From: Teichococcus coralli
Lineage (GTDB): Bacteria; Pseudomonadota; Alphaproteobacteria; Acetobacterales; Acetobacteraceae
NCBI RefSeq assembly: GCF_009829925.1
Contig: NZ_SNVJ01000012.1
Span: 62,001 to 126,000, forward strand
Length of the DNA stretch: 64,000 nucleotides
Direction: 5' to 3'
The notes under the pieces were generated by a model. The model did not search any database. It saw only the letters and a list, made by a program, of their open reading frames with translations, and was not told the DNA's origin. Positions 43,856 to 52,806 of the stretch are shown in pieces. How positions within the stretch are numbered: position 1 is the first letter of the stretch; every line of letters begins with the position of its first letter. The position numbers and the translations under genes are program-made.

Positions 43856-45250
43856 ATGGCGGCAGGGATTGAGCAGATCGGGCACGGAATCGCCCGGCTC
43901 ACCAGCGAGGCGGAACGCGCCTTCAACGAAACCACGCTTCGCGTCGCCATCACCGGCCTCAGCCGCTCCGGCAAGACGGTGTTCATCACCTCGATGATCG
44001 CCAACCTGCTGGCGCTCGGGCGGGGGCGGGACGCGCTGCCGGCGCTGCGGCGGCAACTCGCCGCGACGGGCACCCGCATCGAGGCGGTGCGGCTGGAGCC
44101 GGCCGGGACGCAGGCGCTGGACTGGTTCGATGCCGCCGACAAGCTGCGCGACCTGGCCGGGGCGGACCCGCACTGGCCGCCGCGCACCAGCGATCTCGCC
44201 ACGGTCAGCCTGACGCTGGTGGTGGCGCGGCGCGGGCGCTTCGGCCGCTGGCTGCCGCCGCGCCGGGTTCGGCTGGAACTGCTCGACTATCCCGGCGAGT
44301 GGCTGCTGGACCTGCCGCTGCTGGACGAGGACCACGCGGCTTGGTCGGCCCATACCCTCGCCCTGCTGCGCCAGCCGCCGCGCGCCGCGCTGGCCGGGGA
44401 GTTCCTGGCCTTTCTGGCCAGCCTGGATGCCGCCGCCCCGGCGGAGGAGGCGGTCGCGCGCCGCGGCTTCATGCTCTACCGCGACCTGCTGGTGGCGCTG
44501 CGTGACCGCCTCGGCCTGCGCTGGCTGCAGCCTGGCCGCTTCCTGGTGCCGGGGCCGAAGGGCGAAAGCCCGATGATGTGGTTCTTTCCGCTGCCGGGGA
44601 GCGGCGCCCCGGCGCCGGGTTCGCTGCGCGAACTGCTGGCGCGCCGCTTCGACGCCTATCGGGACGACATGCGGCGCAGCTACTTCGATCCCTGGTTCGC
44701 CCGCTTCGACCGGCAGGTGGTGCTGGTGGACGCGCTGGGCGCGCTCTGCGCCGGGGAGGGGGCCTTCGAGGATGCGCGGCAGGCGGTGGCGCAGATCGCC
44801 CGAGCCTACGACGCGCGCTCCCGCTCCCGCTGGTTCCGCCTTTCCACGCTGAAGCGGGTGGCCTTTGTCGCCACCAAGGCGGACTATGTGCCGGAGGCGC
44901 AGCGGCCGGCCTTCGAGAGCCTGTTCCGCGGCATGGTCGGCGGCGGGGATGGCGGGCGCGCGGCGAACCATTTCACCCTTGCGGCGCTGCGCTGCACGGA
45001 AGAGGGGGGCAGCCCGGCCGGGGAGGCGCCGGTCGTCTATGGCGTGCCGCTTGGCGAGGCACGGCGGCGCCCCTTCCGGCCGGGGCATGTTCCGGCCGCG
45101 CCTCCGGCGCCGGGCGACCCGTTCTGGCAGCGGCCCTATTTCGCGCTGCCCGTGTTCCGCCCGCCGGTGGTGGACCCCGAAGGGCGCGAGGGCCTGCCGA
45201 ACCTGGGAATGGACCGGCTGCTCGCCTGGCTGTTGGAGGACGCGCTGTGA
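43856..45250 (+). CDS. ycjX: YcjX family GTP/ATP-binding stress protein
   Basis: A 464-residue nucleotide-binding protein with P-loop ITGLSRSGKTVFITS, then RLELLDYPGEWLLDLPLL (G3/Walker B-like) and VAFVATKADYVPE (G4-like TKAD). YcjX is a phage-shock-associated P-loop protein with a neighbouring membrane partner YcjF, as here. No pspF or pspA gene is in view. It starts 94 bp after the GT-C-like gene and has a repeat element behind it. Confidence 0.9.
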   Translation: MAAGIEQIGHGIARLTSEAERAFNETTLRVAITGLSRSGKTVFITSMIANLLALGRGRDALPALRRQLAATGTRIEAVRLEPAGTQALDWFDAADKLRDLAGADPHWPPRTSDLATVSLTLVVARRGRFGRWLPPRRVRLELLDYPGEWLLDLPLLDEDHAAWSAHTLALLRQPPRAALAGEFLAFLASLDAAAPAEEAVARRGFMLYRDLLVALRDRLGLRWLQPGRFLVPGPKGESPMMWFFPLPGSGAPAPGSLRELLARRFDAYRDDMRRSYFDPWFARFDRQVVLVDALGALCAGEGAFEDARQAVAQIARAYDARSRSRWFRLSTLKRVAFVATKADYVPEAQRPAFESLFRGMVGGGDGGRAANHFTLAALRCTEEGGSPAGEAPVVYGVPLGEARRRPFRPGHVPAAPPAPGDPFWQRPYFALPVFRPPVVDPEGREGLPNLGMDRLLAWLLEDAL

Positions 45251-45350
45251 CCGAAAAGCTCGGGAGAAAGAATTCCCCCAAACCCCCATCTTCTTTCTGT
45301 CAGAAAGAGAAGAAGAAGGGTCTGGGGAGAAACACCTTGCCCCAGGCTTG
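45251..45350. repeat. Intergenic inverted-repeat element, copy C
   Basis: The left arm CTCGGGAGAAAGAATTCCCC (then CAAACCCCCATCTTCTTTCT) pairs with a right arm whose complement reads CCTGGGGCAAGGTGTTTCTC (then CCCAGACCCTTCTTCTTCTC). Unlike copies A and B it sits between two genes of the same strand and ends 6 bp before the ycjF start, so it would fold over the ycjF leader. Confidence 0.7.
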
Positions 45351-45356
45351 TGCCCG

Positions 45357-46289
45357 ATGAGCACGGATCCCGGATGGGCCGACGAGCCCTCGCGCCCCAC
45401 CAAGACCGTCGATCCTTCGCTTGGCCCCGCCCTGCTGGAGCCGGAGGCGGGCGGGCTGATCCGCCATGGCGCGCCCGTTGACCTCGCCGTGCCGCAAGCC
45501 AGGGCGAAGGGCGCCGGCTGGCTCGCCTCCTTCGGCACCTTCGGGGCCGCGGCGGGCCTGCTGGTGCTGGGCAGCTTCGGGCTCGGCCTGGGGCTCATGC
45601 TGGACGACCTGTTCGCCGCCTCGCCGGTGCTGGGCTGGCTGGGCGCGGCGCTGGGTGCGGGCGTCGGCGGGCTGATGCTGGTGGCGCTTGGCCGGGAATG
45701 GCGGGCGCTGCGCCGGCTCGATGCCTTGGATGCGCTTGCCGAGGCAGTGCGCGAGACGCCCGACGGTGCCAGGCCGCCGGCCGCGCTGCTGCGCTGGGCG
45801 GAGGGCGTGGCGCGGCGCCTGCCGGAAGCGGCGGCCGCCGTGGCGGAACTCCACCGGGCCGGCAGCATGGCCGAGGCCCGAGGCCTGCTGGCCACCGGCC
45901 TCCTGCCCGTGCTGGACGCGCGGGTGAAGGCCATGGGCCGGCAGGCGGCGGCGCAGGTGTTCCTGACCGCGGCGGTGCTGCCCTCGCCGGCGCTGGATGC
46001 CGGTGCGATGGCGCTGATCGGGCTGCGGCTGATGCGCCAGGTGGCGGTGCTGCATGGCGTGCGGCCGGGAGCGGCGGTGCTGTGGCGGCTGTTGCGGCGC
46101 CTGGCGCTTTCCGCCGGGCTGACGGCGGGGGCCGATCTGGTGGCCGAGGCGGGCGTGGAGCAGTTCGTGGAAGGGCACGCGGCGAAGCTCGCCGGCGGCG
46201 CGGCGGGGGCCGCGGTGGCGGCGCGGCGGATGCTGCGGCTGGCCGGCGCCACGGCGGAATGCTGCCGGCCGACGCGCGCGCTGCGCTGA
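45357..46289 (+). CDS. ycjF: YcjF (TIGR01620/DUF697) family membrane protein
   Basis: A 310-residue protein with two membrane helices (SFGTFGAAAGLLVLGSFGLG and SPVLGWLGAALGAGVGGLML) and a C-terminal DUF697 domain (QVFLTAAVLPSPALDAGAMA, LIGLRLMRQVAVLHGVRPG). It is the partner of YcjX. Start ATG 45357 lies at the edge of repeat copy C, which would shield the ribosome site (no strong Shine-Dalgarno). Confidence 0.88.
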   Translation: MSTDPGWADEPSRPTKTVDPSLGPALLEPEAGGLIRHGAPVDLAVPQARAKGAGWLASFGTFGAAAGLLVLGSFGLGLGLMLDDLFAASPVLGWLGAALGAGVGGLMLVALGREWRALRRLDALDALAEAVRETPDGARPPAALLRWAEGVARRLPEAAAAVAELHRAGSMAEARGLLATGLLPVLDARVKAMGRQAAAQVFLTAAVLPSPALDAGAMALIGLRLMRQVAVLHGVRPGAAVLWRLLRRLALSAGLTAGADLVAEAGVEQFVEGHAAKLAGGAAGAAVAARRMLRLAGATAECCRPTRALR

Positions 46290-46325
46290 GGGCGATTGGC
46301 GGGTCCGGGGTTACCCGGCCACGCC

Positions 46326-46390
46326 GCAGAGGGCAGAGGGCAGAGGGCAGAGGGCAGAGGGCAGAGGGCAGAGGGCAGAGGGCAGAGGGC
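46326..46390 (+). repeat. Heptanucleotide microsatellite (GCAGAGG)9
   Basis: Nine perfect tandem copies of GCAGAGG plus two bases lie 36 bp past ycjF and about 150 bp before the FemAB-like gene. A seven-base unit is a classic substrate for slipped-strand mispairing. Confidence 0.95.
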
Positions 46391-46540
46391 TGGAGGCAGA
46401 GATCTGGGGGCGGCGCCTTGGCCGCGGTTCCCGCCGGCGCCTCCGCTTGCTGGGTCGCCATTCTCGCCGCCCGTTTCGTTCCGCGGCGGCCGGCCTGCTA
46501 TGCTGCACTGCCCGCTTGCAGCTTCCGCGAAGCAGCGCAC

Positions 46541-47710
46541 ATGCTGCGCATCATGTCCGACGGTGCTCCCCAGGAACTGACCCTGCGCCTGCATTCCTCG
46601 ATCGCGGAGATTGCCGCGCCCGAGTGGGACGCCTGCGCCGGCGCGGAGAATCCCTTTGTCAGCCACGCCTTTCTGGCGGTTCTGGAGGAAAGCGGCTCGA
46701 CCGGCCCGCGCACCGGCTGGCTGCCGCAGCATCTGGCGCTGCGCGACGCTTCGGAGCGGCTGGTGGCGGTCGCGCCCGCCTATGCCAAGAGCCACTCCTA
46801 CGGCGAGTATGTCTTCGACCACTCCTGGGCCCATGCGCTGGAGCGCAGCGGCGGCCGCTATTATCCCAAGCTGCAGGTGGCGGTGCCGTTCAGCCCGGTG
46901 CCGGGGCGGCGGCTGCTGGTCCGGCCCGATTCGGGCATCGGCCCGGCGGCGCTGGGCGAGGCGCTGGCGCAGGTGGTGGAGCAACTCGGCCTTTCCTCCG
47001 CGCATGTCACCTTCTGCACTGAGGCGGAGTGGCAGGCGCTGGGCGAGGTCGGCTGGCTGCGGCGCCTCGGCACGCAGTTTCACTGGACGAATCCGGGCTA
47101 CCGCAGCTTCGAGGACTTCCTGGGCGCCCTTTCGAGCCGCAAGCGCAAGCAGCTGCGGCGGGAGCGGCGCGACGCCCAGGCCGCCGGCCTGACCTTCCGC
47201 ACCCTGCGCGGCGCCGAGATCACCCGGCGGCACTGGACCGCCTTCCACCGCTTCTACCTGGACACGGTGGACCGCAAATGGGGCAGCGCCTACCTCAACG
47301 CGCGCTTCTGGCCCCTGCTTGCCGAGCGCCTGGGCGACCGCGTGGTGCTGATGATGGCCGAGCGGGACGGCCAGCCGGTGGCGGGCGCGCTGAACCTGAT
47401 GGGCCCCGACGCGCTGTATGGCCGCAACTGGGGCACCACGGTGGAGACGCCCTTCCTGCATTTCGAGCTGTGCTACTACCAGGCCATCGACTTCGCCATC
47501 GCGCAGGGCCTGCAGCGGGTTGAGGCGGGGGCGCAGGGGCAGCATAAGATCCAGCGCGGCTACCTGCCGGTGCCGACCTATTCCGCGCACTGGATCGCGC
47601 ATCGCGGCCTTCGCCGCGCGGTGGCGGAGTTCCTCGACGCCGAACGCCCCGCCATGGAAAGAGAGATGGCGGAACTGGCGGAAGCCTCCCCGTTCCGGGT
47701 AGAGGACTGA
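46541..47710 (+). CDS. FemAB/GNAT-like acyltransferase (DUF482, peptidoglycan-bridge type)
   Basis: A 389-residue protein of the DUF482 (peptidogalycan biosynthesis) family. Landmarks are NPFVSHAFLAVLEESGS, KSHSYGEYVFDHSWAHALER, then SSRKRKQLRRERRDAQAAGL, TFYLDTVDRKWGSAYLN-like HRFYLDTVDRKWG, and AGAQGQHKIQRGYLPVPTYS near the end. Members have two GNAT folds and use acyl donors such as aminoacyl-tRNA; the substrate is unknown. ATG 46541 or 46553 may be the start. A heptamer repeat lies upstream. Confidence 0.85.
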   Translation: MLRIMSDGAPQELTLRLHSSIAEIAAPEWDACAGAENPFVSHAFLAVLEESGSTGPRTGWLPQHLALRDASERLVAVAPAYAKSHSYGEYVFDHSWAHALERSGGRYYPKLQVAVPFSPVPGRRLLVRPDSGIGPAALGEALAQVVEQLGLSSAHVTFCTEAEWQALGEVGWLRRLGTQFHWTNPGYRSFEDFLGALSSRKRKQLRRERRDAQAAGLTFRTLRGAEITRRHWTAFHRFYLDTVDRKWGSAYLNARFWPLLAERLGDRVVLMMAERDGQPVAGALNLMGPDALYGRNWGTTVETPFLHFELCYYQAIDFAIAQGLQRVEAGAQGQHKIQRGYLPVPTYSAHWIAHRGLRRAVAEFLDAERPAMEREMAELAEASPFRVED

Positions 47711-47778
47711 TCCACGCCGCCGGAACCCCGGCGGAACCTTGACGTTTCGTCAGGCCTTCGCCGCAGGAAGAAAAGGAT

Positions 47779-48240
47779 TCAGGGCTGCGCCTCCACCTCG
47801 CCGCGCATGAAGTAAAGCGTCGTCTCGCGCTGGCCGGGATTGGGATGGAGCAGGCTGAGCCGCATCATGTCGCCCTCGGCGCTGTCCAGCCTCCATCGGC
47901 TGACCTGAAAGACGGTCATGCAATGGCCGTTGCGGTGCGCCTCCGCCAAGGCGCGGGGCGTGCCGTTGTCCGAACTCCGCAGCTCGCGCAGCGCGCGCAA
48001 CGCCTGCGGGTCGGCACAGCCGACGGTGCCGTCGGAGGCGACTCGGTAGGCCGTCGGCTCCTGGCTTTCCGGCGCCGGCGCGGCGCGGGAGGGATTCGGC
48101 CGGCGCTGCCGGGAGGCCGGCGAGACCTCCGAGCCGCTGCCCGTGCGCCATCCCCCGGCGGGGGACCAGCCATATGGCGATGGCTGGCCGGCGCAGGATG
48201 CGAGGAAGACTGCCAGGATGATTGTCGGGTGGAGGCGCAT
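47779..48240 (-). CDS. Hypothetical lipoprotein
   Basis: A 153-residue protein with a lipoprotein signal (LHPTIILAVFLASC, lipobox LASC), a Pro/Ser/Arg-rich linker and a small C-terminal domain (VGCADPQALRALRELRSSDN, MTVFQVSRWRLDSAEGDMMR). Two cysteines (GCAD, HCMT) could form a disulfide. I do not recognise the family. Divergent from the histidine kinase gene 80 bp away. Confidence 0.7.
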   Translation of the reverse strand: MRLHPTIILAVFLASCAGQPSPYGWSPAGGWRTGSGSEVSPASRQRRPNPSRAAPAPESQEPTAYRVASDGTVGCADPQALRALRELRSSDNGTPRALAEAHRNGHCMTVFQVSRWRLDSAEGDMMRLSLLHPNPGQRETTLYFMRGEVEAQP

Positions 48241-48320
48241 TATAACCGATGGTTGAAAAAGCTGCGGGACACCTGCTGGCTGGTACCCAAGGCCGGCGAG
48301 CCATAGCACCATAGCGGGAA

Positions 48321-50297
48321 ATGCGGGAAATGCGATCTGAGCGCGGGCAGCTTTCGAGGCGGTGGCAGGGGAGCCGGATCATGGCCCTCCTGGCCGCCTG
48401 CGCCGCCGCCGCCGCTGCCGTCCTGGCCCTGCTGCTGCCCGGCAGTCCGGATGGGCAGGACGCCGAACGCCGCGCCGCCGCCCTGACCGAAACCAGCCGC
48501 ATCCTCGCCGCGGCGGTGGACACCGAGCTGGAGCACCGGGCGCAGATCCTCGCCGCGCTGGCAGCCTCGCCCGTGCTGGACCGGCCTGACGCCGACCTGC
48601 GGGCGTTGTACGGCCACGCACTGGCCGCCGCCGGCGTGCTGGAGGCCCCCGTCATGCTGGCCGACCTGTCGCTGGCCCAGCTTATCAACACCAGGCTGCC
48701 CTTCGGCACCATCCTTCCGGCGCTGGAGGATGCCGCACCCGCGCTGCGCGCGCTGGAAAGCGGCGGCACCGCCGTGATGCGCTCCACCATCGGCCCGGAG
48801 CAGCGGATCCGTCTGGCGGTCGCCGTGCCGGTGAAGCGGGCGCAGCGGCGCATCGCCGTCCTGATCACGGAACTCCAGCCGGAAGTGATCGCGGCCGTGC
48901 TGGACAACGTCCTTCCCCCCGGCATGGCCGCGGCGGTGGTGGAGCCGGACGGCACGCTGGTCGCCACCGCCACCCAGATGGCCTTCCCCGCCGAGGCGGC
49001 GGGCGCGCCGGGCGCGGGGCCGGCGGAAGGCCGAGCCTTCGCGCGGGCGGCCTGGCCCCTGCGGATGGCGCCAGACTGGCGGCTGGTGGCGGTGCGCCCG
49101 CCGGCCGCGGTGAAGAGCGGCGCGGTGCCGCCTTCCCGCCTCGCCATCGGCGGCCTCGCGGCCCTGGCCGCGGCGCTGATGGCCATCTGGGCGCTGCGGC
49201 AGCCGCCGGGCGACGCGGCCGCCCTTCGCGCCCTCGCCGACCTGCGGGTGCTGCACGACACCGTCCCCGTCGGCCTGGCGCTGCTGGATAGCGATTTCCG
49301 CTTCGTCTCGGTCAATGCCCGGCTGGCGGCGCTTGCGGGCCTGCCGCCGGCGGACCACATCGGACGGCCGCCTTCGGAGGTCTTCCCCGCCGCTCTCCGA
49401 GAGCCGCTGGAGGATGCGCACCGCGAGGTGTTCAGGACCGGCAAGCCCGTGCTGGACGTGCCGATGACGGCGGAGGCGCCGGGCGCCGTGCGCAACCTCC
49501 GGCAGTTCCGCGCCAGCTTCCACCCGATCGAGGATGCCAGCGGGCGGATCGAGGGGGTGGGCGTGGTGCTGCAGGACGTCACGGCGCGGCTGCGCGCCGA
49601 GGCGGGGCGCGACCTGCTGGTGCGGGAGCTGAACCACCGCGTCAAGAACACCCTGACCGCCGTGCTGGCGATCATCGACATCACCCTGCGGCGCGTCGGG
49701 GGCGAGCCGGAGCAGATGAAGGCGGCGCTGCGGGCGCGGCTGCAGGCCATGGCGCGCGGCCACGACCTGCTGACGGCGCATGACTGGGAGCCCACCGACC
49801 TCGCCGAGGTGGCGCAAGCCGCCCTGGACCCCTGGCTGAACGAAACGCCGCCGCGCCTGCTGCTGGAAGGGGCGGAAGGCGTGCTGCTGCGCCCGAGCCA
49901 AGCGCAGGCGATCGTGCTGGCGCTGCACGAACTGGCCACCAACGCCACGAAATACGGCGCCTTCTCCGCCGAGGAGGGCCAGGTGCGGCTCCGCTGGCGA
50001 ACCGATGCCGAGGGCTGGACCCACCTGCACTGGGCGGAAAGCGGTGGCCCGCCGGTGACGGCGCCGCCGGCGGACCGGCGCGGCTTCGGCTCGCGGCTGC
50101 TGCAGCGGGCGCTCGCGCCGGATCTCGGGGCGGGAACCGAGGTGGCGATGGAGTTCGCGCCGGAGGGCCTGCAGGCGCGGGTGCGGTTCCGGGGAGCCGG
50201 CGCCGGACCCGCGGATGCGGCGGTCCCGCTGCTGGAGGCGCAGGCGGCCTCGTCCGAGCCCGTGAGCCGCCAGCCGGCGCCCGACCTCCTGGCCTGA
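48321..50297 (+). CDS. HWE-type sensor histidine kinase with membrane sensor and PAS domain
   Basis: A 658-residue kinase. There are two membrane helices (near residues 22-40 and 275-292), enclosing a periplasmic dCache-like sensor of about 230 residues. A PAS domain (VLHDTVPVGLALLDSDFRFV, near 310-425) and HWE kinase domain follow: the His in VRELNHRVKNTLTAVLAIID (about residue 438) and the ATP-binding N-box HELATNATKYGAFS. HWE kinases feed general-stress or light responses in alphaproteobacteria. No response regulator is adjacent, so the partner is elsewhere. An alternative start is ATG 48381. Confidence 0.88.
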   Translation: MREMRSERGQLSRRWQGSRIMALLAACAAAAAAVLALLLPGSPDGQDAERRAAALTETSRILAAAVDTELEHRAQILAALAASPVLDRPDADLRALYGHALAAAGVLEAPVMLADLSLAQLINTRLPFGTILPALEDAAPALRALESGGTAVMRSTIGPEQRIRLAVAVPVKRAQRRIAVLITELQPEVIAAVLDNVLPPGMAAAVVEPDGTLVATATQMAFPAEAAGAPGAGPAEGRAFARAAWPLRMAPDWRLVAVRPPAAVKSGAVPPSRLAIGGLAALAAALMAIWALRQPPGDAAALRALADLRVLHDTVPVGLALLDSDFRFVSVNARLAALAGLPPADHIGRPPSEVFPAALREPLEDAHREVFRTGKPVLDVPMTAEAPGAVRNLRQFRASFHPIEDASGRIEGVGVVLQDVTARLRAEAGRDLLVRELNHRVKNTLTAVLAIIDITLRRVGGEPEQMKAALRARLQAMARGHDLLTAHDWEPTDLAEVAQAALDPWLNETPPRLLLEGAEGVLLRPSQAQAIVLALHELATNATKYGAFSAEEGQVRLRWRTDAEGWTHLHWAESGGPPVTAPPADRRGFGSRLLQRALAPDLGAGTEVAMEFAPEGLQARVRFRGAGAGPADAAVPLLEAQAASSEPVSRQPAPDLLA

Positions 50298-50312
50298 GGC
50301 CGCCCCGCGCCC

Positions 50313-51296
50313 TCAGCCCGCCAGGGCGCGGGCAAAGACGGCCGGGTCCACGTTGCCGCCGCTGAGCACCACGCCCACGGTGCGGCCGCGCGCCGGGATC
50401 TTGCCGGCCAGCAGCGCGGCGAGCGCCACGGCGCCGCCCGGCTCGACCACGATCTTCAGCGCCTCGAAGGCCAGGCGCATGGCGCGGAACACCTCCGCCT
50501 CCGTCACCGCGACGCCCCCTTTCAGGCGCGGCTGGTTCACCGCGAAGGTCAGCGCGCCAGGACGCATGGAGAGCAGCGCATCGCAGAGCAGGGCGCCCCT
50601 GCCGTCATTGGCCAGGCGCTCCCCGGCGGCCAGCGAGCGGGCGGTGTCGTCCCAGCCCTCCGGCTCCGCCGCCCAGACCTCGGTGCCGGGGGAGGCGCCC
50701 TCCATCGCCAGCGCGCAGCCGGCGATCAGCCCGCCGCCGCCGGTGCAGACGGCCAGCGCGTCCATCGCCAGCCCGGCGGCGCGGGCGTCCTCGGCCAGCT
50801 CCAGCGCCAGCGTGCCCTGGCCGGCGATGACGTCCGGATGGTCGAAGGGCGGCAGCAGGCTGGCGCCACGCTCCTCGGCCAGCCGTTGGGCCAGCGCCTC
50901 GCGGTCGGTGCTGGCGCGGTCGAAGAAGGTGATCTCGGCGCCCCAGCGGCGGGTGCTCTCGACCTTGATGGAAGGCGCGTCCTTCGGCATGGCGATCAAC
51001 GCCTTCACCCCCTCCGCCGCCGCGGCGCAGGCCACCGCCTGACCGTGGTTGCCGGAGGAATGCGTCACCACGCCGGCGGCGCGCTGCTCCGGGTCCAGCC
51101 TCAGCACGGCATTGGTGGCACCGCGGAACTTGAAGCTGCCGGTGCGCTGCAGCGGCTCCGGCTTCACCAGCACGGTGCCGCCGGTCAGCGAGTCGAGCAG
51201 CGGGTGGCGCAGCATGGGGGTGCGGACCACGCGGCCGCGCAGCCGCTCGGCGGCGGCGAGGACATCGGCGTGGGCGGGGAGCGTCGTGGCGTTCAT
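50313..51296 (-). CDS. Threonine/serine dehydratase-like PLP enzyme
   Basis: A 327-residue fold type II PLP enzyme. The Schiff-base Lys is in RTGSFKFRGATNAVL, the phosphate loop in THSSGNHGQAVA and the glycine-rich AVCTGGGGLIAGCAL. It lacks the C-terminal ACT domain of biosynthetic IlvA, so it is closer to catabolic threonine/serine dehydratases or serine racemases, which these motifs do not separate. Start ATG 51296. Convergent with the kinase gene. Confidence 0.9.
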   Translation of the reverse strand: MNATTLPAHADVLAAAERLRGRVVRTPMLRHPLLDSLTGGTVLVKPEPLQRTGSFKFRGATNAVLRLDPEQRAAGVVTHSSGNHGQAVACAAAAEGVKALIAMPKDAPSIKVESTRRWGAEITFFDRASTDREALAQRLAEERGASLLPPFDHPDVIAGQGTLALELAEDARAAGLAMDALAVCTGGGGLIAGCALAMEGASPGTEVWAAEPEGWDDTARSLAAGERLANDGRGALLCDALLSMRPGALTFAVNQPRLKGGVAVTEAEVFRAMRLAFEALKIVVEPGGAVALAALLAGKIPARGRTVGVVLSGGNVDPAVFARALAG

Positions 51297-51468
51297 CGGG
51301 CACCTCCGGGGGCTGCGCCGGCGCGCGGCCGGGGCGTGCAGCCTCGCGCCCCCTCGGGGCTTGGGCAAGCCCCTCCGGATACTCACCCGTTTGGGTGAAC
51401 CCCTTTCGTTCCAGGGCGCCCTATAAGCTGGCCGGGCAAGGAAAACCCTGTGCGGGAAGTGAAACGAT

Positions 51469-52602
51469 ATGCTCGACCCCCGCGACCTGGCGCTGGAGCT
51501 TTATGGCGCCGTTCTGGAAGGCGGTTCGCTGGAGCCGCAACTCGCCGCGGTGGCGCGGGCGCTCAAGGCGGAAACCGGCTTCATCAGCCGCATCCCGCTC
51601 GCCAGTGACGCGCCGCCAGGCACGCGCGCCACGGCGCTGTACGCCATCGACCCGGACATTCTTGCCGAATACGAAACGGACTGGCTGCGCCATGACCCGC
51701 GCGTGGCGGTCGCCCTGCGGCAGCCGCGCGGGGTGCTCAGCTTCAACCGGCTCTGCCCGCCGCGCGACTTCGCGCGGTCGATGTTCTGGAACGAGTTCGG
51801 GCGCAGGCGGATCTCCGGCTCCGGCTTCCACACGCTCAGCGCAAGCGTCACCGAACCGGACGACACGATCGGGGTGCTGAGCGTGCACCGGCCGCAAGGG
51901 GGGGAACCGTTCGGGGCGGAGGAGGAGGCGTTCCTGGCGGCGCTCTACCCGCATCTGCGGGGCGCGCTGCAGGCGGAGTCGCGGCTGCGGCTGGCGCAGG
52001 CGCGGGCGGCCGTGCTGGAGGCGGGGCTGGAGGCGCTGCCGCAGGGCATCGCCGTGATCGGCCGCCATGGGCGGTTGCTGCACGCCAATGCGGCGCTGCG
52101 CGCCATGGCGGCCTTGCGGGACGGGCTGGCGCTGACCCCCGCCGGGCTGGACCTGGCCGACCCGGCGGCGCGGCAGGCGCTGCGGCACGCCCTCGACCTG
52201 GTGCTGGCGGTGCGGTCCGGCCGTGTCCGCCTGCTGCCCGACGGCACCGGGCTGAGCATCCCGCGGCCTTCCGGCGCTCCTGCCTGGGTGGCGCAGGCGC
52301 TGCCGCTGCGCGCCGGAAGCGGCGGCCCCTTCGCCGACCTCGCCGGCGCGGTGGTGCTGGTGGCCGACCGCACCAGGCGGCGGCCGCCCTCCGCCGTGCT
52401 GCTGCAGCGCCTGCTGGGCCTCACGCCGGCCGAGGCGAGGCTGGCGGCGGGCCTGGCCGCAGGCCAGGACCTCAGGCAGCAGGCGCGGCGGCGCGGCGTC
52501 TCGCCGGAGACCCTGCGGTCGCACCTGGCCGCCATCCGCCGCAAGACCGGCTGCCGCCGGCAGGCGGAACTTGTGGCGCTGGTGCTGCAAACCTGCGCGT
52601 GA
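51469..52602 (+). CDS. LuxR-type transcriptional regulator
   Basis: A 377-residue regulator. The C-terminal helix-turn-helix (LTPAEARLAAGLAAGQDLRQ followed by GVSPETLRSHLAAIRRKTGC) is of the GerE/LuxR class. The N-terminal two thirds resembles PAS-like sensor regions, with a second module at LPQGIAVIGRHGRLLHANAA. It lies just upstream of, and in the same direction as, a sugar ABC transporter, which it may regulate. The signal is unknown. Confidence 0.88.
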   Translation: MLDPRDLALELYGAVLEGGSLEPQLAAVARALKAETGFISRIPLASDAPPGTRATALYAIDPDILAEYETDWLRHDPRVAVALRQPRGVLSFNRLCPPRDFARSMFWNEFGRRRISGSGFHTLSASVTEPDDTIGVLSVHRPQGGEPFGAEEEAFLAALYPHLRGALQAESRLRLAQARAAVLEAGLEALPQGIAVIGRHGRLLHANAALRAMAALRDGLALTPAGLDLADPAARQALRHALDLVLAVRSGRVRLLPDGTGLSIPRPSGAPAWVAQALPLRAGSGGPFADLAGAVVLVADRTRRRPPSAVLLQRLLGLTPAEARLAAGLAAGQDLRQQARRRGVSPETLRSHLAAIRRKTGCRRQAELVALVLQTCA

Positions 52603-52608
52603 GGACGT

Positions 52609-52630
52609 TGCAATAAAGATATGAATTGCA
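52609..52630 (+). promoter_or_regulatory. Dyad TGCAAT-N10-ATTGCA downstream of luxR gene
   Basis: An inverted repeat directly after the LuxR stop, in an AT-rich stretch and 180 bp before the ABC binding-protein gene. A candidate regulator site for the transporter operon. Confidence 0.4.
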
Positions 52631-52704
52631 GCGGGCACCGCATTGCCGCGCGCGGTGCGCCGCAGGATAAAAAATACGCAAGATTACGGGGATCGTGCGG
52701 GAAC

Positions 52705-52728
52705 CGTTGCAAGAACGCTGTCGCAACG
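52705..52728 (+). promoter_or_regulatory. Dyad CGTTGC-N12-GCAACG upstream of ABC operon
   Basis: A second inverted repeat that overlaps TTGCAA (52707), a possible -35, with TAACGT about 17 bp on. It lies 80-100 bp before the binding-protein start, so this is the best candidate for the operon promoter and its operator. Confidence 0.4.
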
Positions 52729-52806
52729 CCTAACGTTCCTTTCGCAACGAGTGGCCACAAGGCCCGAGGCGACGCATGTCGCCCGTGCGGAGGAGGTTTA
52801 CGGATC

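Noticed and set aside
42110..47602. A very long open frame on the minus strand (about 1830 codons), and similar long frames opposite nikABCDE, mprF and opgH.
   Set aside because: They are mirror frames of well-identified genes in high-GC DNA, with His/Arg/Gln/Gly-rich nonsense composition and no domains.
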